A stretch of DNA of 64,000 bases from Palsa-1439 sp050015495 (GTDB lineage Bacteria > Verrucomicrobiota > Verrucomicrobiia > Palsa-1439): the NCBI GenBank assembly GCA_050015495.1, contig JBEKBH010000019.1:1-64000 (forward strand), written 5' to 3'. Positions 35,784 to 45,847 of the stretch are shown piece by piece. A program made the translations under genes and the position numbers. The notes under the pieces are model-generated. The model did not search any database. It worked only from the letters and a program-made list of their open reading frames with translations, and was not told the DNA's origin. Position 1 is the first letter of the stretch. Each line of letters opens with the position of its first letter.

Positions 35784-36971
35784 GTGCGGAGGAAGATAAT
35801 GAAAGTGTTCGGATTTACCCTACTGGCGGGCCTGGCCGCTCTGGCCATTAGCAGCACGGCTTCCGCTCAAACCAACATCATCCGTATTACCGGTGCCCAG
35901 GCGGACCGGAATGCCCTAAATGCGGCCATCGGCCATATTCTCAATCCTGGATACGTGTACGGGTATGCGGGGTCATCCCTCAGCGGCGCCAGCCAGGTCG
36001 AATTCAGGGGCACAACTGTCGTGGGGAGTTATCCCGTGGATATTAAGACAGACCTCATCGGCTCCACCGGCGGCATTCAGGAACTGGTGGACAACCTCAC
36101 GATCACCGCGTGGTTCAATGCCACCAATTTGACAGCGTCGGGTACCGCCAACCTGACCGGGCCCACTGAATCGGCCTTGGCGGATATCTCCATCTCCGAT
36201 TCATTCCAGGGCTCGACTCTGTACACCTCGCCGCTGTTGTCGGACAAGGTTATTGGCGTGACTCCGTATGTCTGGGTCAAGAATGCAGGGTCGCCATCCA
36301 CGATCAGCAATATTACGCCGTGGATAGCGCAGGCCATTCTCGGCGCCGGCCAAATCCCGCTGTCGCAGATCACGGGTCTCACCAACGACCAAAACACTGC
36401 AGTCTCCATTGTTGGCCGTGATGAAAACGCCGGTCAGCGTTTGGTCGCATTCGCTGAGAGTGGGTTTGGGATTTTCACTCCTCCATTCCAGTACGAGCCG
36501 ATCATCTCGGGTACGCCTGGCCCCAGCGGCACCGTCACGGGCATCGAGCCCTGGCCGATAAACACCGTCAACGGCATCACCTATCCCGTCGGCCATTCCG
36601 GCTATTCGACTTCGAGTGCCCTTGCGGCTGCTCTGAACACGCCGGGAAGCTATGCGAATGCTGGCACGTGGATTCTCTCGTATCTGGCCATCAATGATGC
36701 CGCGTCCGTCACGAACCTGGGTGCGGGTTCGCTGAGCTACAACGGTTTCTACTACAGTCCCCAGGCCGTGCAGCAGGGGCAATACAGCTTCTGGGCCTAT
36801 ACGCATTGGTTCAATCGGACCAGCTTTGGTGGAACGCCCCAGACGGTCGCGAATCAGATTGCCACACAGATTCTGAACGTGGACCAAGCCAATCAGGGCG
36901 TCTTGCTCAACACCTTGAGCGTCGGGCGAACCGTCGAAGGCGGCGTGATCACATTCGGAAATCCGTATTGA
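35784..36971 (+). CDS. Secreted PstS-like (ligand-binding-type) protein
   Basis: A 395-aa protein with a signal peptide (FTLLAGLAALAISSTASAQ). The mature part begins NIIRITGAQADRNALNAAI and has GSTGGIQELVDNLTITAWF and a late SFWAYTHWFNRT, which recall the periplasmic phosphate-binding (PBP/PstS-like) fold; assignment is by resemblance only. It has no cysteine and no methionine beyond the start. It is the first gene after sulfur promoter 3. It may bind a sulfur oxyanion or other anion, or act as an exoprotein. Confidence 0.65.
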   Translation: MRRKIMKVFGFTLLAGLAALAISSTASAQTNIIRITGAQADRNALNAAIGHILNPGYVYGYAGSSLSGASQVEFRGTTVVGSYPVDIKTDLIGSTGGIQELVDNLTITAWFNATNLTASGTANLTGPTESALADISISDSFQGSTLYTSPLLSDKVIGVTPYVWVKNAGSPSTISNITPWIAQAILGAGQIPLSQITGLTNDQNTAVSIVGRDENAGQRLVAFAESGFGIFTPPFQYEPIISGTPGPSGTVTGIEPWPINTVNGITYPVGHSGYSTSSALAAALNTPGSYANAGTWILSYLAINDAASVTNLGAGSLSYNGFYYSPQAVQQGQYSFWAYTHWFNRTSFGGTPQTVANQIATQILNVDQANQGVLLNTLSVGRTVEGGVITFGNPY

Positions 36972-37035
36972 TCCTGGGGAAGGGCAAAACAGACGACCAA
37001 ACCGATTCACGCAGGTGTCTGTGAGGAAACGAATT

Positions 37036-37845
37036 ATGATTACGCAAATCACATCGGGCCGCCGGATGGTGGTCCTGCTGGCTGTGGCCGGCGCAGCATT
37101 CCTAACGTCGGTGATTCACTCTGGGGCGCAAACCATCACGCCACAGTTGGATGACCTGATTCTGGGCTTCCATGCCACGGGGGGCCAGGGGCAAGCGATA
37201 GACCTGGAAGTCGATCTCGGCAACATCTCGAACTTCTATGATGCGGCCGTGGGGAGCACGCTCCCCTTGCCGGCGCTGAGCCTGCAAGACCTCAGCGACG
37301 CGTATGGGGCAAGTTGGTCCACACGGACCAATTTGTTTTGGGGCGCTATCGCCACCACGGGCCGGGCCAACGGCACCTCCGATGGCCATGCGCCTGTCGG
37401 CACGCTGTGGGCGACCGATCCGGACGGCCAGCCGGCTTGGCAACAGGGCAGCATTTTCGCCCAGAAAACTGCCTCGGCGGCGTTGGAAGCGGTGTTCACC
37501 CCTGGCTCCGCCGGCTCGTTATACGGCGCCACGGCTACTTCCAACAGTTCGGTGGCGGCGGACATCACGGCTTCGTCACCGGGTAGCTGGTCGGCCGAGG
37601 ATTTGAAGACACTCGGCACGAGCTTCAGTTACTTCAATCCGACCGTTGATAACGTGGTATCGAACGCGGTGAATGTGTCGGAATTGTATGAGCTGCAGCC
37701 GGGCAGCGGGGCGGGCACCGATCTCGGTGAGCTGGTGTTAGGTCCGAGCGGGCTGAGCTTCATCGCGGTTCCAGAGCCCTCCGCGGGACTACTGGCAGCG
37801 ATTGGCCTCGGGTTGATCGTGGTTCTCCGGCACAGGCGATCCTAA
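37036..37845 (+). CDS. Secreted repeat-family protein with PEP-CTERM-like tail
   Basis: A protein of 269 aa from ATG 37036, which has GAGGAAA upstream (GTG 37015 is less likely). Signal peptide ends SGAQ. The family domain runs from TPQLDDLILGFHATGGQGQ to LYELQPGSGAGTDLGELVLG; the end VPEPSAGLLAAIGLGLIVVLRHRRS is a PEP-CTERM-type sorting signal (VPEP, helix, basic end). No Cys in the protein. It is one of three paralogues in the locus (also 37990 and 57798). The function of the domain is unknown. Confidence 0.8.
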   Translation: MITQITSGRRMVVLLAVAGAAFLTSVIHSGAQTITPQLDDLILGFHATGGQGQAIDLEVDLGNISNFYDAAVGSTLPLPALSLQDLSDAYGASWSTRTNLFWGAIATTGRANGTSDGHAPVGTLWATDPDGQPAWQQGSIFAQKTASAALEAVFTPGSAGSLYGATATSNSSVAADITASSPGSWSAEDLKTLGTSFSYFNPTVDNVVSNAVNVSELYELQPGSGAGTDLGELVLGPSGLSFIAVPEPSAGLLAAIGLGLIVVLRHRRS

Positions 37846-37989
37846 ACAACGATGATTGAGTTCACTCAATAAACAAACCGAGCGGCTCCTTCACTCAAAC
37901 GGGTGGAGGAGCCTCTCCGCAATCAAATGAATGTTCGGTGGGGGCAAACAAATTGGCAATTCGTTCGTGAGGTTGGAAAGGGTCATACC

Positions 37990-38991
37990 ATGCAAGAGAC
38001 GAAACGCAGCTATCGCAAGATGATGCTGGCCTGGGCCGGCATCGCATTACTGTCACCGGTCGGCCAGTCCATTGGCCAAACACTGACGCCACAGTTCGAT
38101 GAGTTGATTCTAGGCTTTCGCGCCACGGGAGGCCAGGGACAGACGGTCAACCTCGAAGTCGACCTCGGCAACGTGTCTCAGTTCTACAACGCAACGCCTG
38201 GCAGCACCAATTCCTTGCCGGCTCTGTCGGTCCAGGATCTGGCCAACGTTTACGGCTCGACCTGGTCCACCCGCACCGATTTGGTGTGGGGGGCGGTCGC
38301 CACCACGGGCCGGCAAACCGGCACGTCCGATGGTCATGCTCCCGTGGGAACGCTTTGGGCAACGGACCCGCCAGGCCAGGGCGCGTGGAACCGGGGAAGC
38401 ATCTTCGCTCAGAAGACGGCTTCGGCATATATCGAAGCGATGATTACACCGGGGGCCGCCGGGTCGTTGTATGGCGCTACGCCGACGGTCAACAGCTCGG
38501 AATCGGCCACGATCGACGCCACACAACAGGGCAGTTGGACGATTCAGGATTTGAAAACCCCCAGCACCAGTTTCACCTACTGGAATCCGACCATCGACGA
38601 CCCGGTGACAAACCCGGCTGTCGGCCAGGCGGTATCGGCGTTGTATGAGTTGCAGCCTGGCAGCGGGGTTGGCGCTCTTTTGGGATACCTGGTGCTGGCC
38701 CCGACAGGCCTGAGTTTCGAGGCCGCGGTTCCGCAGCCTCCGAGCATTGTATCGATCGCTCAATCGGGCAACGGCATCATCCTGACCTGGGCCGCGCCCG
38801 GCGGTACGACCAATGTCGTCCAAGCGACGAACGGAACCAACGGCAGTTACACGGCCACTGGGTTCGCTACGATCAGCAGCACGGTCATCAACTCTGGCCC
38901 GCTCAACCTGATCACCACGAACCAATTCACGGAATCGTTCGGGACGACCAATTATCCAGCCCGGTTCTACCGTGTACAGCAGGTTCCATAA
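37990..38991 (+). CDS. Secreted repeat-family protein (paralogue 2)
   Basis: ATG 37990 is preferred (GGAAAGG upstream) over 37903. A signal peptide (MMLAWAGIALLSPVGQSIGQ) precedes the family domain, from TPQFDELILGFRATGGQGQ to LYELQPGSGVGALLGYLVL, close to the proteins at 37036 and 57798. Instead of PEP-CTERM it ends in an ~85-residue fibronectin/Ig-like domain (PPSIVSIAQSGNGIILTWAAPGG). No Cys. Likely part of the same exported complex or surface layer. Confidence 0.75.
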   Translation: MQETKRSYRKMMLAWAGIALLSPVGQSIGQTLTPQFDELILGFRATGGQGQTVNLEVDLGNVSQFYNATPGSTNSLPALSVQDLANVYGSTWSTRTDLVWGAVATTGRQTGTSDGHAPVGTLWATDPPGQGAWNRGSIFAQKTASAYIEAMITPGAAGSLYGATPTVNSSESATIDATQQGSWTIQDLKTPSTSFTYWNPTIDDPVTNPAVGQAVSALYELQPGSGVGALLGYLVLAPTGLSFEAAVPQPPSIVSIAQSGNGIILTWAAPGGTTNVVQATNGTNGSYTATGFATISSTVINSGPLNLITTNQFTESFGTTNYPARFYRVQQVP

Positions 38992-39122
38992 ACGATTGCC
39001 GCATTATCGGAGGCGCGACTGAAACAGAAGGCAATAACCAAAACCAATGCCTACGTTCACGACTCGGTGAATCGACTGTCGGTCGCGCCTCCGGTTTTCA
39101 ACCGTTGGCGGTGCTGGGAAGC

Positions 39123-40892
39123 ATGGAAATGAATCTGCCCGAACAGAGCAATCACATTCGGTCGAGTACCGAGAATGCTCCTCTTGTGAGCCGCTCGACT
39201 CCGGAGCGTGCCACGAAATGGAGGCGTTTGGGCCGCCGTCGCTGTGGTCCATCTGTTCGATTTGCCCGGATGGCTCCGGTGCCATTGCTCATGCTGTTGA
39301 CTTGCCCCGTCAAGTCGGAAGCGACCCTGCAGCGCATCTTCATACGAGAATACATCGTCAAGGGCGCTCACAAGCTGACAAGGACCGAGATCGAAGAGGC
39401 CGTGTATCCGTATGCGGGCCCGGGGCGAACGAAGGATGACGTGGAGCAGGCGCGGTCCGCGCTCGAAAGAGCGTACCAGGACAAGGGGTACCAGACCGTT
39501 TCCGTTCAGATTCCGACGCAACCGTGGCGGGACGGCAGCATCATCCTGCAGGTGGCAGAAGTTCCGGTCGGGCGATTGCGGGTGCGCGGTGCGCGCTATT
39601 TCCTGCCCAGCCAGATCGAGGCGAAGGCGCCATCACTCGCGGAGGGCAACGTTCCCAATTTCAACGACGTGAGCCGGGATATCCTTGCCTTGAATCAATA
39701 TGCCGATGAGCGCGTGACACCCGCCTTGCGTCCAGGGGTCATGCCCGGGACGGTGGACATTGATCTGAATGTCAAGGACACGCTTCCGTTGCACGGAAGC
39801 CTTGAGCTTAACAATCGCTATAGCGAGAACACCAGCGAACTCCGCCTGAATGGATCGGTGAGCTACAACAATCTGTGGCAACTGGGCCACTCCATCGGCG
39901 GAAGCTTTCAGTTGTCACCCGAGGAGATCGATCAGGTGAAGGTGTTCTCGGGGTACTACCTGTTCCGTATTCCCGAAGTGACCTGGTGGAGTCTGAGCCT
40001 CCAGGGCACGAAACAGGACAGCGCGGTCTCCACTGTCGGCAATCTCGCCGTCGCCGGCCGTGGTGAAACAATCGGCATCCTGTCGACGTTCGTGCTGCCG
40101 GGCGGGAAGGAGTTCTCCGACACGCTGAGCCTCGGGGTGGATTACAAACACAGCGAACAGGTTGTTGCCCCGGGAGGATCGGGAGCGTCACAGACAAATC
40201 TCACGCAGACCAGCTACGACTACTTCCCTTTCAGCGCGACGTACAGCGCCACCTGGATGACAACCAACGATCAAACGGAACTCAACATCGGCCCGACATG
40301 TAATTTCCGCGGTGTGGGCAGTAATCCAAGCGCATTCGAGGCTGCGCGCGTCGGATCATCGGGCAATTTTGCCACCCTGCATGCAGACCTCTCGGATACG
40401 CACGAGTTGCCCGATCACTTTCAACTGTATGGCAAAGTGCAGGGCCAGATTGCCGACGGGCCGCTGGTGAGCGGGGAACAATTCGGCGGCGGCGGCTTGG
40501 GAACGGCCCGTGGCTATTTGGAAGGCGAGGTGTTCGGTGATGATGCCATGTTTGGCGCGGTCGAGCTGCGTAGTCCGTCCATCACCGATGCGCTCGGCTA
40601 CAAGGACTCGGAGTGGCGGGTGTATGTCTTCGCCGAGGCCGGACGATTGACGGTCATCAACGCGCTGCCGGACCAGACATCGCGTTTTGATCTGGCCGAC
40701 TTCGGAGTCGGTACCCGGGTCCGTATCGCGGACCACCTGAATGGCTCACTCGACCTGGGGGTTCCCGTGCTGCACTTGCCCGGGAGCAGCGCTCAGAGCA
40801 CGAACACCTCCAGTTCGTCGCAAGGCACGGCCACGGCGCAGATTCGCCATTACGATCCGCGGCTGACCTTCAGACTCTGGGCGGAATTCTAA
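39123..40892 (+). CDS. Two-partner secretion transporter TpsB (FhaC/ShlB-like)
   Basis: About 589 aa from ATG 39123 (an upstream TTG at 39105 is less likely). After a long basic N-terminal region and a signal-like helix (MAPVPLLMLLTCPVKSEA) come a POTRA_2 domain (about 75-150, IFIREYIVKGAHKLTRTEIEEAVYPYAGPGRTKDDVEQAR), a second POTRA-like region and a 16-strand barrel with the ShlB signature GGGLGTARGYLEGEVFGDD (the conserved RGY/F-x-E loop). It secretes TpsA across the outer membrane. The basic extension before the signal helix is unusual. It is separated from tpsA by the TonB module and two more genes. Confidence 0.92.
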   Translation: MEMNLPEQSNHIRSSTENAPLVSRSTPERATKWRRLGRRRCGPSVRFARMAPVPLLMLLTCPVKSEATLQRIFIREYIVKGAHKLTRTEIEEAVYPYAGPGRTKDDVEQARSALERAYQDKGYQTVSVQIPTQPWRDGSIILQVAEVPVGRLRVRGARYFLPSQIEAKAPSLAEGNVPNFNDVSRDILALNQYADERVTPALRPGVMPGTVDIDLNVKDTLPLHGSLELNNRYSENTSELRLNGSVSYNNLWQLGHSIGGSFQLSPEEIDQVKVFSGYYLFRIPEVTWWSLSLQGTKQDSAVSTVGNLAVAGRGETIGILSTFVLPGGKEFSDTLSLGVDYKHSEQVVAPGGSGASQTNLTQTSYDYFPFSATYSATWMTTNDQTELNIGPTCNFRGVGSNPSAFEAARVGSSGNFATLHADLSDTHELPDHFQLYGKVQGQIADGPLVSGEQFGGGGLGTARGYLEGEVFGDDAMFGAVELRSPSITDALGYKDSEWRVYVFAEAGRLTVINALPDQTSRFDLADFGVGTRVRIADHLNGSLDLGVPVLHLPGSSAQSTNTSSSSQGTATAQIRHYDPRLTFRLWAEF

Positions 40893-40932
40893 AAAGAATG
40901 CCCTTGAACAAGTTGACCAGAGGCAATTGACC

Positions 40933-42789
40933 ATGAAGCTACCAAGAACGATTTTGTCGAGGAGCGGGTTTCTCGCGACCACGTTGGTTCTGCTTGCGTT
41001 GCCGATGGCCCAAGCTTCGGCTTGGTGGAACCAGGACTGGACTCTCCGCAAGAAGGTCACGCTGGACACCACGGCGACCGGCATGGCCATTTCCGATCCC
41101 ATCGGCACGACTCCGGTCCTGATTCGATTGCACGCGGGTAATTTCCAATTCGACGGCGCCCGAGAAGATGGGAGCGATATTCGGTTTGTCGCCGAAGACG
41201 ACAAGACACTGCTTTCGTATCACATCGAAAAATACGATCCGCTCATGGGCGAGGCGTTTGTTTGGGTCAAACTGCCGGACCTGAAGCCTGGGGCCAAGGT
41301 CAGCTTCTGGCTTTACTACGGCAATGGGAACCCTAAGCTGGAGAGAGGCGGCGATCCGAAGGGCGCGTACGATCCGGATACGACGCTGGTCTATCACTTT
41401 AGCGAGCATGGCACGCCGGCGGTCGATTCCACAACCTATGGAAATGTCTCGCAGAGCGCCGGCATCCCCGTCGATGGCTCATTCATCGGCTCCGGAATTC
41501 GATTGGATAGCAAGACCGTTTTGACAATTCCTCCGTCGGCCTCGCTTCAATGGTCCGAAGGATCTCCCGTCACCCTATCCACGTGGATCAAACTGGGGAC
41601 GTTGCCGCCCAGGGAGGTCATCTTCAGCCGGCGCGATGGGAGCACAAGTGTTGTGATTGGGGTGGAGAACGGCGTTCCGTACATCGAAGTTTCCCGCGAA
41701 GGCAAGGCACTGCGGAGTGCGGCAGCCGCCGCGATACCCGCCGGCAGTTGGCACCATCTGGCCGTGGCCGCGTCGCCGACGACAATCACGCTCTATGTCG
41801 ATGGCGGGAACGTTGCCACGCTGAACGCCTCTCTCCCCGCAATGAACAGCGCGCTGCAGGTTGGAGGGGAACACTTTGATGGCGAACTCGACGAACTGGA
41901 GATATCGAAAGTGACGCGATCACCCGGGTTCCTCAAGCTGGCAGCCGTAAGCCAGGGTGAAAACGGGCCGAAAGCGGTGGTCGTGGGCCCGGACGAGCAG
42001 ACCACGAGTTGGGTCACCAGTGGTTATATCGGTGTGATTCTCAAATCGTTGTCGTTCGACGGTTGGATCGTAATCGGCATTCTCGCGATCATGTCGCTGA
42101 TCAGTTGGTACGTGATGATCAGCAAGGCGGCGTACCTGAACCGGGTCGCCCGGGGCAATGCGCTGTTCATGAAAGCCTGGCATCACGTCTCCTCCGACCT
42201 CTCGATCCTGCTTCATTCCGATTTGGAGCACGTCAAAGCGCTGGGGGGGCGGATTGATGAGAAGAGTCTACGGATCATTCGCAGCGCTTCCATTTATCGC
42301 ATTTACCGCATCGGGGCGGAGGAACTCCGACATCGCCTGGCGAAGGAAGGGCAGGGAGGAGTGCCCAGGGCGCTCTCGGCACGCTCGGTCCAAGCCATCC
42401 GTGCGAGTCTCGATGGCGGACTCGTGCGCGAAACCCAAAAGCTGAATCGTTTGATGGTGTTGTTGACGATTGCGATTTCCGGCGGTCCGTTCCTCGGACT
42501 GTTGGGAACCGTGGTCGGTGTCATGATCACGTTCGCGGCGATCGCGCAGCAGGGCGAGGTCAATGTGAACAGCATCGCCCCGGGCATTTCCGCGGCGTTG
42601 GCCGCGACGGTGACGGGTCTGGCCGTCGCGATCCCCGCTCTGTTTGGCTACAACTACCTTCTCTCGCGTGTCAAGGACGCCACCAGCGACATGCATGTGT
42701 TTATCGACGAATTCGTCACGAAGATGGCCGAGTTCTACGGCGGCACCAGCAAGGAAGACTCTCTCACGGAGATTCTAACGAACGAGTAA
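40933..42789 (+). CDS. exbB: ExbB/TolQ-like proton channel fused to DUF2341 and LamG domains
   Basis: About 618 aa from ATG 40933. Signal peptide (TTLVLLALPMAQASA), DUF2341 (about 30-130, WWNQDWTLRKKVTLDT... FWLYYGNG), a LamG/concanavalin-like domain (about 150-330), then three transmembrane helices of MotA/TolQ/ExbB with GPFLGLLGTVVGVMITFAAIA and GISAALAATVTGLAVAIPALFGYN. The channel uses proton flow to power TonB. The large periplasmic sugar- or surface-binding part is absent from ordinary ExbB but is known in ExbB of TPS-linked loci. No Cys. ExbD follows after 1 bp. Confidence 0.93.
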   Translation: MKLPRTILSRSGFLATTLVLLALPMAQASAWWNQDWTLRKKVTLDTTATGMAISDPIGTTPVLIRLHAGNFQFDGAREDGSDIRFVAEDDKTLLSYHIEKYDPLMGEAFVWVKLPDLKPGAKVSFWLYYGNGNPKLERGGDPKGAYDPDTTLVYHFSEHGTPAVDSTTYGNVSQSAGIPVDGSFIGSGIRLDSKTVLTIPPSASLQWSEGSPVTLSTWIKLGTLPPREVIFSRRDGSTSVVIGVENGVPYIEVSREGKALRSAAAAAIPAGSWHHLAVAASPTTITLYVDGGNVATLNASLPAMNSALQVGGEHFDGELDELEISKVTRSPGFLKLAAVSQGENGPKAVVVGPDEQTTSWVTSGYIGVILKSLSFDGWIVIGILAIMSLISWYVMISKAAYLNRVARGNALFMKAWHHVSSDLSILLHSDLEHVKALGGRIDEKSLRIIRSASIYRIYRIGAEELRHRLAKEGQGGVPRALSARSVQAIRASLDGGLVRETQKLNRLMVLLTIAISGGPFLGLLGTVVGVMITFAAIAQQGEVNVNSIAPGISAALAATVTGLAVAIPALFGYNYLLSRVKDATSDMHVFIDEFVTKMAEFYGGTSKEDSLTEILTNE

Positions 42790-42790
42790 C

Positions 42791-43201
42791 ATGCACGCTC
42801 AATCCGACGGCAAACCTTACGACGACATCAACATCACACCGATGCTGGATTTGGCGTACGTGTTGTTGGTGATTTTCATCCTCATGTGCACGGCGGCGAT
42901 CCAAGGGATGAAGGTCAACCTGCCGCATGCCAGCACAGGTGAGAATCTTGGCAAACCAAAGACCAAGGCCATTTCAGTCAACAATGAGGGCAAGATATTT
43001 CTCGATACGATTCCCGTTTCTTTGGACGAACTCGAACAACGTCTTCGGCAACAAAAGGCACTGACTCCGGAGTTTCCGGTGGTAGTGGGTGGAGACAGCG
43101 GCACGCCCTATCAAAAAATCATGGACGTGCTTGACCTGTTGGGACGGCTTGGGATTTCGCAGGTCGGCCTGGCAACAAAATCCCCGGGCAAACAAGCATG
43201 A
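42791..43201 (+). CDS. exbD: ExbD/TolR-like protein
   Basis: A 136-aa protein with an N-terminal cytoplasmic INITPMLDLAYVLLVIFILMC, in which the membrane aspartate of ExbD is the D of MLDLAYV, and a periplasmic domain. It is the partner of ExbB in the proton channel. It overlaps tonB by 4 bp (ATGA). Confidence 0.93.
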   Translation: MHAQSDGKPYDDINITPMLDLAYVLLVIFILMCTAAIQGMKVNLPHASTGENLGKPKTKAISVNNEGKIFLDTIPVSLDELEQRLRQQKALTPEFPVVVGGDSGTPYQKIMDVLDLLGRLGISQVGLATKSPGKQA

Positions 43202-43947
43202 GCGTTTACGACGAAGACGAGCCGCGTGTTTTTCAACCGTATCACGTGATCATCGGCGGCGCCTTCATCGTCGCGATCGCAATCACGGTGTGGTTCGTCC
43301 AAAAGCGTCTCACCCGGACTTCGACGTCGCGCTTGGACCAAAGGTTGATTGTGGTCAATTTACCTCCCCCGCCCGTTACTCCACCGCCTCCACCGGCCCG
43401 TCCTCAACTGGCTGACATCCCGAGCGAGAGCGAGCAGAAGATGATCTCCCAGGAGCCCGTTACCGAGGTGGAATCCAGACCCGACGCCGCCGCCAAGAGC
43501 GAGGCTCCGTCCGGCGAGTCACCTGGTCCGGGTACAAGTATTCAGGGCGACGGATCGTCGGACGGGTTCGGTTTGCGCGCGGGCAACGGTTTGGGCTTCG
43601 GGACGGGCGGCACGGGTAACACCATCGGCGGCGCCGGGCGAAGTCGCTGGGGATGGTATGCCGGCCAGGTCCAGAGCGCGATTTCACAGGCGCTACAATC
43701 AGACAAGACGACACGAGATGCTGACTTTCGTGTCGAGGCACAGATTTGGGCTGATCGGACCGGTCGGATCACCCGGGCCCGAATCGCAAGGTCTACCGGC
43801 CATGCGGCGCTGGATCAGGCCCTGACAAATGACATCTTGGTCGGGCTCGTATTACAGGAACCTCCGCCAGATGGAATGCCGATGCCGATTGTTCTTCGAC
43901 TCACGGCGCGGCACCCGAATGTGGCCCTCTCAACGGTGAACCCATGA
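43198..43947 (+). CDS. tonB: TonB-like energy transducer
   Basis: A 249-aa protein with one N-terminal helix (VIIGGAFIVAIAITVWFV), a Pro-rich stretch (LPPPPVTPPPPPARP), a Gly-rich linker with FGTGGTGNTIGGAG, and a C-terminal domain (about 165-245) with AQIWADRTGRITRARIARSTGHAALDQAL, the TonB_C pattern. Genes on both sides overlap by 4 bp. No TonB-dependent receptor is in the window; the porin after it or TpsB may be the driven partner. Confidence 0.9.
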   Translation: MSVYDEDEPRVFQPYHVIIGGAFIVAIAITVWFVQKRLTRTSTSRLDQRLIVVNLPPPPVTPPPPPARPQLADIPSESEQKMISQEPVTEVESRPDAAAKSEAPSGESPGPGTSIQGDGSSDGFGLRAGNGLGFGTGGTGNTIGGAGRSRWGWYAGQVQSAISQALQSDKTTRDADFRVEAQIWADRTGRITRARIARSTGHAALDQALTNDILVGLVLQEPPPDGMPMPIVLRLTARHPNVALSTVNP

Positions 43948-45821
43948 TTCGTCCGAAACCTCATATCTGCCTGCTTCTCTTGTCGGTCGTATGGTGGGGC
44001 GCTCTTCTTATGTCTCCTCGCGGGTATGCCGCCGAATCCACGGAGACGAATACTACCTTGCAAGGTGCCCAGGAAGCGACAGGTTCCACAAATCTCCCGT
44101 CGTCGACGGCTTCGCCGGTGCCCAAATCGCAGAACGTGACGATCAATCTCATCAATCGCCTCGTTCAACGGGGCGTGCTCTCCGCGGAGGATGCGAAGGA
44201 GCTCATTCAACAAGCTGAAAAGGATGCCGCGGAAGCTCGCGCGCAGGCTCCGAGCACAGGATCAGGGCAAACGACCACGGGACAGGTGATGGTTGGCCGG
44301 GCGATCGCAGAGCAGGAGACAACACCGCAGGAGAGCAACGATACCGTAAGCGTTCATTACGTTCCCGAGATCGTCAAGGCGCAGATACGGGATGAAATCG
44401 AAGGCGATTTGATGAAGGAGGCGCGGCTGGAGCATTGGGCGGCTACGAATTCCCTTCCGCCATGGGTAGACAGCTTCATGGTGTTTGGCGACATTCGGGT
44501 TCGCTGGGAAGAAGATCTGTTTCCCAAAGGCAACGATGATTCCGGTGTATTTCCCAATTTCAATGCGATCAATACCGGCGCGCCATTCGATACCACGGGG
44601 CCGGACTTTTCACCGCAGCGGAATGTGGATCAAGATCGAGAAAGGATGCGGCTTCGCGCGCGAATCGGCACCGAGATCAATCTACAGGACGGTTTTACGG
44701 CGGGACTTCGGTTGGCCTCGGGGCAGGACGACACGCCCGTTACAGCAAATCAAAGCCTTGGGGCGGCCAATAACGGACAGGGAGGTGACTTCAGCAAGTA
44801 TGCGATTTGGCTCGATCGCGCCTTCATCAAATACGAGTTGGGGGGATCACCCAACGAGAACCTGGCCATTTCCGCCGGACGTTTCGATAACCCGTTCTTT
44901 TCAACCTCCATTATCTGGGAGGACAACATCGGGTTTGACGGCGTTGCCTTGCAGGGAAAAGAGGAAGTCTTCCAGGGGGTTCGGGCGTTCGGGACCGCCG
45001 GCGCATTCCCCATTTTCAACACGGACCTCAACTTTTCGTCGGATCGTCCGGACAAATTCCCCAGCGAAGACAAATGGCTTTATGCGGGGCAGGCCGGGAT
45101 CGACTGGAAGATCAACGACGACTTCAGCTTCAAGGGGGCGGGCGCATTCTATTATTTTGTCAATGTCGCCGGGAAGCTTTCCTCTCCGTTTGTTCCTTTG
45201 ACGTCCCAGGATCAGGGAAACACCGACGATCTGCGCCCCTCGTTTGCGCAGTATGGAAACACGTACATGGCCTTGCGCGACATTACCCCGACAGCCGCGA
45301 ATGATTTTGGCACGATCGATCAGTGGCAGTACTACGGCCTGGCCACGCCGTTCCGCGACGTGGATTTCACCGGGAAGCTCGACTACACCCATTTTGAGCC
45401 GTTCGACATTTCTCTCACGGGAGAGTTTGTCAAAAACATCGCGTTCGATCGCAATCGCATCGAGGGTCTCGCGGTAAACAACCGCGGGCCGGATCAATCG
45501 GATGGATCTTTGGGGCCGTTTGTCGGTGGGGACACCGCCTGGATCGTCATTCTCAAGTTGGGTGATGCCGTGCTCCAAAAACGGTGGGACTGGACCGTTC
45601 GGTTGGATTACCGATACGTCGAGTCAGACGCTGTCATCGATGGTTTTTGCGATTCCGATTTCGGAGGCGGAGGCACCAACGTAAGAGGCTACACTATCGG
45701 TGGCGCACTCGCACTTTCGCCACGGGTCTCGCTCGGGCTTCGCTGGTACAGCTCCGACCAGGTCGCCGGGCCCACGCTGAAAGCGGACACGTTGCTGATC
45801 GATGCCAACGCAACATTCTAG
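43944..45821 (+). CDS. Putative porin
   Basis: A 625-aa outer-membrane protein with a signal peptide (LLLLSVVWWGALLMSPRGYAA), a short helical element (INRLVQRGVLSAEDAKELIQQAEKDAAEAR) typical of the putative-porin family, and a long barrel region with repeated beta hairpins ending IDANATF. One cysteine (GFCDSDF). It overlaps tonB by 4 bp, so it is a translated partner. It might be driven by the TonB module or be a plain channel. Confidence 0.85.
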   Translation: MIRPKPHICLLLLSVVWWGALLMSPRGYAAESTETNTTLQGAQEATGSTNLPSSTASPVPKSQNVTINLINRLVQRGVLSAEDAKELIQQAEKDAAEARAQAPSTGSGQTTTGQVMVGRAIAEQETTPQESNDTVSVHYVPEIVKAQIRDEIEGDLMKEARLEHWAATNSLPPWVDSFMVFGDIRVRWEEDLFPKGNDDSGVFPNFNAINTGAPFDTTGPDFSPQRNVDQDRERMRLRARIGTEINLQDGFTAGLRLASGQDDTPVTANQSLGAANNGQGGDFSKYAIWLDRAFIKYELGGSPNENLAISAGRFDNPFFSTSIIWEDNIGFDGVALQGKEEVFQGVRAFGTAGAFPIFNTDLNFSSDRPDKFPSEDKWLYAGQAGIDWKINDDFSFKGAGAFYYFVNVAGKLSSPFVPLTSQDQGNTDDLRPSFAQYGNTYMALRDITPTAANDFGTIDQWQYYGLATPFRDVDFTGKLDYTHFEPFDISLTGEFVKNIAFDRNRIEGLAVNNRGPDQSDGSLGPFVGGDTAWIVILKLGDAVLQKRWDWTVRLDYRYVESDAVIDGFCDSDFGGGGTNVRGYTIGGALALSPRVSLGLRWYSSDQVAGPTLKADTLLIDANATF

Positions 45822-45847
45822 CTTATGAACAAGACAAGGTGGCCATT

